DNA of 45,402 nt from an uncultured Verrucomicrobiota bacterium (GTDB lineage Bacteria > Verrucomicrobiota > Verrucomicrobiia > Opitutales > Seribacteraceae). Both the position numbers and the translations under genes were made by a program. The stretch covers positions 1-45,402 of the forward strand of contig CACMBV010000016.1 in assembly GCA_902612125.1 (NCBI GenBank). The letters run 5' to 3'. Below the pieces are notes generated by a model. The model was not told the DNA's origin. It did not search any database and was given only the letters and a program-made list of their open reading frames with translations. Numbering within the stretch: position 1 is the stretch's first letter; the number at the start of each line of letters is the position of its first letter. Positions 43,015 through 45,402 of this stretch are shown in pieces.

Positions 43015-43338
43015 ATGAAAATTAAAACATTTAAACCCTCCTTTCATTTTATTTATGGCGTAATTATTGGCGTTTTGCTTTGTGCACTTGTTGGGCAAAC
43101 TAATAGTCAAAAACCGCTTTACAGATGGGATGGCGGTAAACAATATGAAATGAACTACAAGACTGGAAAGTGGACTGAGGTAAAACCTGGGTCCACAGGT
43201 TCCGTGGCATCAACCAGTCAACCAACGCAAACACTTACAAAAGTAGTCGATGTGCGAATCGTTGGCGTTAAGGGTCTTACAGGGATTCCTGTTCGGATTG
43301 AAGGTCAGTCTGGTACCATAAATGTAAGTATGAAATAG
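43015..43338 (+). CDS. Small exported or membrane-anchored protein
   Basis: A protein of 107 residues from ATG 43015. The upstream AGGAGGT (42994-43000) is a full Shine-Dalgarno but 14 bases away, longer than usual; TTG 43003 is in frame but too close. A hydrophobic segment, FIYGVIIGVLLCALVGQ, may be a signal peptide or anchor. The rest is a Gly/Thr/Ser-rich beta domain (YRWDGGKQYEMNYKTGKWTE ... VRIVGVKGLTGIPVRIEG). I do not recognise it. A good promoter lies upstream and another small membrane protein follows 66 bases later. Confidence 0.6.
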   Translation: MKIKTFKPSFHFIYGVIIGVLLCALVGQTNSQKPLYRWDGGKQYEMNYKTGKWTEVKPGSTGSVASTSQPTQTLTKVVDVRIVGVKGLTGIPVRIEGQSGTINVSMK

Positions 43339-43404
43339 CCTCCATTACCGACCAACCCCAAGCCAATTCTTGACGATGCTGGGAATAATTGGTTGGATTC
43401 GGTG

Positions 43405-43677
43405 ATGGGTTTTTTGAAGAGACTAGACAAGGGTTGGTATGTTTTTGCGGTTCTTTTGTTACTTATGATAGGGCGGTTTGCTTACGTGAACTCACGGGAT
43501 TTGCCCCTTCCTGAAATAACTCCCGAACAAAGGAAGGCAATGGAAGATAGGATGAGTAAGGGGACGGTGACCATATTCAATTCGTCCCGGTCTCTTTTGG
43601 CAGGAAAGAAAACTCGCGAGAACAATGCTTCCGAAACTCAGGATTTGAACCGGACCTCTCCCATGCAATCTCCTTAG
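43405..43677 (+). CDS. Small single-pass membrane protein
   Basis: A protein of 90 residues from ATG 43405 (GTG 43402 is an alternative). A short basic N-terminus (MGFLKRLDKG) is followed by one membrane helix (WYVFAVLLLLMIGRFAYV) and a hydrophilic tail with Pro/Glu-rich sequence (LPEITPEQRKAMEDRMSKG). The topology would place the tail outside the cytoplasm. I do not recognise the family. It probably shares a transcript with the gene at 43015. Confidence 0.55.
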   Translation: MGFLKRLDKGWYVFAVLLLLMIGRFAYVNSRDLPLPEITPEQRKAMEDRMSKGTVTIFNSSRSLLAGKKTRENNASETQDLNRTSPMQSP

Positions 43678-43786
43678 GAAGCCTGCACACCAACGACAAA
43701 GCCGTTTTTTTCCTTTAGCTCAAACTCGATAATCTAACTATCGAGCCATCCTTACCATCGTCAAGAATCGGCTTACATCCTGCAGC

Positions 43787-43998
43787 TCATAATTGAAAAG
43801 AGAGGAAAAAACACACTATTGCAAATAAGATGTAGAGTATCACCGTTAAGCCAAATCCAATTGGATTTTTTTTCTTTTGAAATCAATCTGGTGTTCACTA
43901 CCTAAAGAGACCGCTCCATTTTTGATGGCGAAAAATACAATACCCAAGAAAAAAAGTCCCGTCGTAATGGTTAAAATCCTGAGTATGGACGGTTCCAT
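43787..43998 (-). CDS. Two-helix membrane protein split by a -1 shift at an A8 run
   Basis: From ATG 43998 the minus strand encodes a helix (ILRILTITTGLFFLGIVFFA) and a linker, then stops at 43846 after 50 codons. A run of eight A residues (43866-43873 on the plus strand as T8) lies in the codons before that stop. Slipping back one base there gives KKNPIGFGLTVILYILFAIV and a second helix, ending at 43787; the total is 70 residues with two membrane helices. The frame-shifted half is far more membrane-like than chance. The cause may be a homopolymer sequencing error, a real mutation, or programmed slippage. It lies 15 bases downstream of the gene ending at 44014. Confidence 0.45.
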
Positions 43999-44013
43999 TA
44001 CAATAAATTTCTA

Positions 44014-44322
44014 TTATGAGTCTGAATAGTAATTGGAAAGAGTCTTCACTGTAGTACCAAGCTTTTTCTTAGTCTCAAAGGATTTTCTTGTTATGTCAGC
44101 AAGATTGGAGATAAGTCTACTGCTAAACATTTGCACCATGTTTGCATCATGCAAATCTCTTCGCATCCTCTTTGAATCATGTTCCTCAGCATTAATCTTT
44201 ATCTCTCGCTTAACTTTCTCTGCTTCCATTCTCAAAAGCATATACAACGAGACGCTGTTTTGGTAATGCTTGTATACATCTAGCTTAAATTCCTTTGAAA
44301 CTTCTTCTTTCGTCTTTGCCAT
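44014..44322 (-). CDS. Helical hypothetical protein
   Basis: A protein of 102 residues from ATG 44322. It is highly charged and predicted all-helical (SKEFKLDVYKHYQNSVSLYM, RMEAEKVKREIKINAEEHDS), with a coiled-coil-like middle. There is no signal peptide or membrane segment. I do not recognise it. It lies 15 bases upstream of the two-helix membrane ORF on the same strand, so the two could be a pair. Confidence 0.5.
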   Translation of the reverse strand: MAKTKEEVSKEFKLDVYKHYQNSVSLYMLLRMEAEKVKREIKINAEEHDSKRMRRDLHDANMVQMFSSRLISNLADITRKSFETKKKLGTTVKTLSNYYSDS

Positions 44323-45291
44323 TCATTCTTTTCTTATGCTTCACCTTCCTAGGCAAGACCATTGTCTTCACCATATGAGGTCGATACCTGGGTAATAGAA
44401 TTGGCTAACGAATCTTCAATTCAATGCTTTTTTGGAGCAGAACGGACAAGGCCCATGACCTAAAGCCGGACAGCTATGGTCTGATTCTTGGTCTTTGCAT
44501 GTTGGATGCTTGAGCGTCCACTGATTAGTGTCTATTGTCTATATGTTTGAGATATCACCAGGTGGGTTGGGGTCGTGCAGAAAAACATCTCAGATATGAT
44601 CATATCATCACTTCTAGAACGAAATTTTCTGCAGTGATAGCTTTTTTACCTTAATCGCAAATGCTTGGAAGGGGCTCAAGAGGAATTGGTTTAGTAAGTC
44701 GTAAATATTATATCACGGTGATCTGTACTCTCTGATGAGAAGTCGCAACCGATAAATGGATGAGGATACTGTGGAGTTTAAGCCTGACAAGTGTTAGTCT
44801 TTTACAAGCCGCCATTTTTTTCAATCAATCCTTTTTTATGTCTGTTTTAGAAAAAAGATAAACGAGTCCTACAGCAAAAAACTGAGCATGCTAATACCCT
44901 AAACCCAATTGAAAAAATAATATAACTCTAGATGTATGTCAGGGCTAGCATTTACTCCACCTTCGGTTCAAACCCAACCTCTTAATGAGAATTATTATGA
45001 GAATATGATCCAAACACTCTATCACCAGTCATAAATAATCCCTATTTCCTCCTAGTCATCACTTAATCCGAGCGTCTCTTTTAATATCTTAAAGAAATAC
45101 CTTACATTCCATAAAAATGCTATAATTCTTAGGCAATGCTAAGGATATCCTACCTTACACAAACCTAAGTTTCCTGATCTTTTTCATTTTTCACCTGCTA
45201 AAATAAAAGTTGATCGAATCCATGTACATAGAGTGAGAAGGAAAAATCTCATCCGTTGACTTCCTGACGCTCCATCTCCTACACTCCGCTC
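44323..45291. other. Stretch of about 970 bases without recognisable genes
   Basis: All six frames are broken by frequent stops and no fragment resembles a family I know. It is AT-rich. The one structured spot is a perfect 14-base palindrome, GATATGATCATATC (44593-44606). Its right end should hold the promoter of the GYF gene: TTGACT (45256-45261) and TACACT (45280-45285), 18 bases apart, 6 bases before the ATG. Confidence 0.5.
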
Positions 45292-45402
45292 ATGCAGGTT
45301 TATGTCCACCTTGCGGGAAAGAACTATGGTCCTTATTTCCTTGAACAGCTTCGTCAGTATGTCCAAGCAGGTAACTTCAGGGACGATGATCTTGCCTGCT
45401 AC
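45292..45402 (+). CDS. GYF_2-domain protein, N-terminal fragment
   Basis: Thirty-seven codons from ATG 45292 to the right edge, without a stop. The sequence MQVYVHLAGKNYGPYFLEQL followed by RQYVQAGNFRDDDLACY matches the bacterial GYF_2 pattern (aromatic start, GPY/F-x-LEQL, G-x-h-x-x-DDLA). Such domains often precede membrane segments or secretion-related regions in Planctomycetes and Verrucomicrobia and are thought to bind peptides. Only the domain start is visible. Confidence 0.75.
   Translation, partial: MQVYVHLAGKNYGPYFLEQLRQYVQAGNFRDDDLACY

Noticed and set aside
43725-43745. Inverted repeat CTCGATA / TATCGAG as terminator
   Set aside because: The stem is only 7 bp with no T tract on either side.
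44593-44606. Perfect palindrome GATATGATCATATC as an operator
   Set aside because: It is in an AT-rich region far from any recognised gene; chance is a fair explanation.
45184-45366. Minus-strand ORF of 60 codons at the right end
   Set aside because: It lies opposite the GYF_2 start, has no start signal and no protein-like features.

Overview
The window looks like a chromosomal segment of a Verrucomicrobiota bacterium, most likely an Opitutae/Puniceicoccales-type marine lineage. This is an inference. It rests on the moderately AT-rich composition, weak Shine-Dalgarno signals, a type II glutamine synthetase, a secreted arylsulfatase, very large secreted cadherin/thrombospondin-3/propeller proteins, and the protein flavour throughout. 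There is no rRNA marker; the only RNA gene seen is tRNA-Leu(UAA). I saw no CRISPR array and no intact insertion sequence.

Positions 1-13381 are a nitrogen-scavenging block. After a partial membrane-anchored gene on the minus strand comes an outer-membrane porin with its own terminator. Next is a complete urea ABC transporter (urtABCDE), the urease structural genes (ureABC), the maturation genes (ureE, ureF, ureG, ureD) and a UreH-type nickel permease, all on the plus strand and mostly with 4-base overlaps. A strong hairpin between urtA and urtB would let the binding protein be made in excess over the membrane parts. Urea would cross the outer membrane (perhaps by the porin), be bound by UrtA, imported by UrtBCDE and hydrolysed by nickel urease. 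The ammonia can be captured by the type II glutamine synthetase at 29731-30747, which has a good sigma-54 type -24/-12 promoter.

Positions 13430-20915 are a minus-strand catabolic operon: UxaA-type sugar-acid dehydratase, SDR, fumarylacetoacetase-fold hydrolase, second SDR, LhgO-type FAD oxidase and, last, a TonB-dependent receptor. The set resembles a non-phosphorylating L-fucose (or related deoxy-sugar or sugar-acid) route ending in pyruvate plus a 2-hydroxy acid. The substrate is not fixed by sequence alone.

Positions 21117-40388 are accessory and surface-oriented. They hold a 1217-residue secreted beta-propeller protein, a thioredoxin-like protein, a xylose-isomerase-fold protein, a decayed TonB-receptor pseudogene next to an intact YfiR gene, a small hypothetical gene, YqgE/AlgH, glutamine synthetase, a lipoprotein plus sulfatase pair, a START-domain protein, a 1255-residue cadherin/TSP3 protein and a 941-residue NHL/FG-GAP protein. 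The most striking unexplained signal is here: the propeller protein and the cadherin protein, otherwise unrelated, end in the same tryptophan-rich module of about 80 residues, which aligns without a gap.

Positions 40567-45402 hold a CstA-type transporter, a small ORF interrupted by one in-frame stop, tRNA-Leu, several small membrane or secreted proteins, a hidden two-helix membrane protein split by an A8 run, a stretch of nearly 1 kb without recognisable genes, and the start of a GYF_2-domain protein that runs off the right edge.
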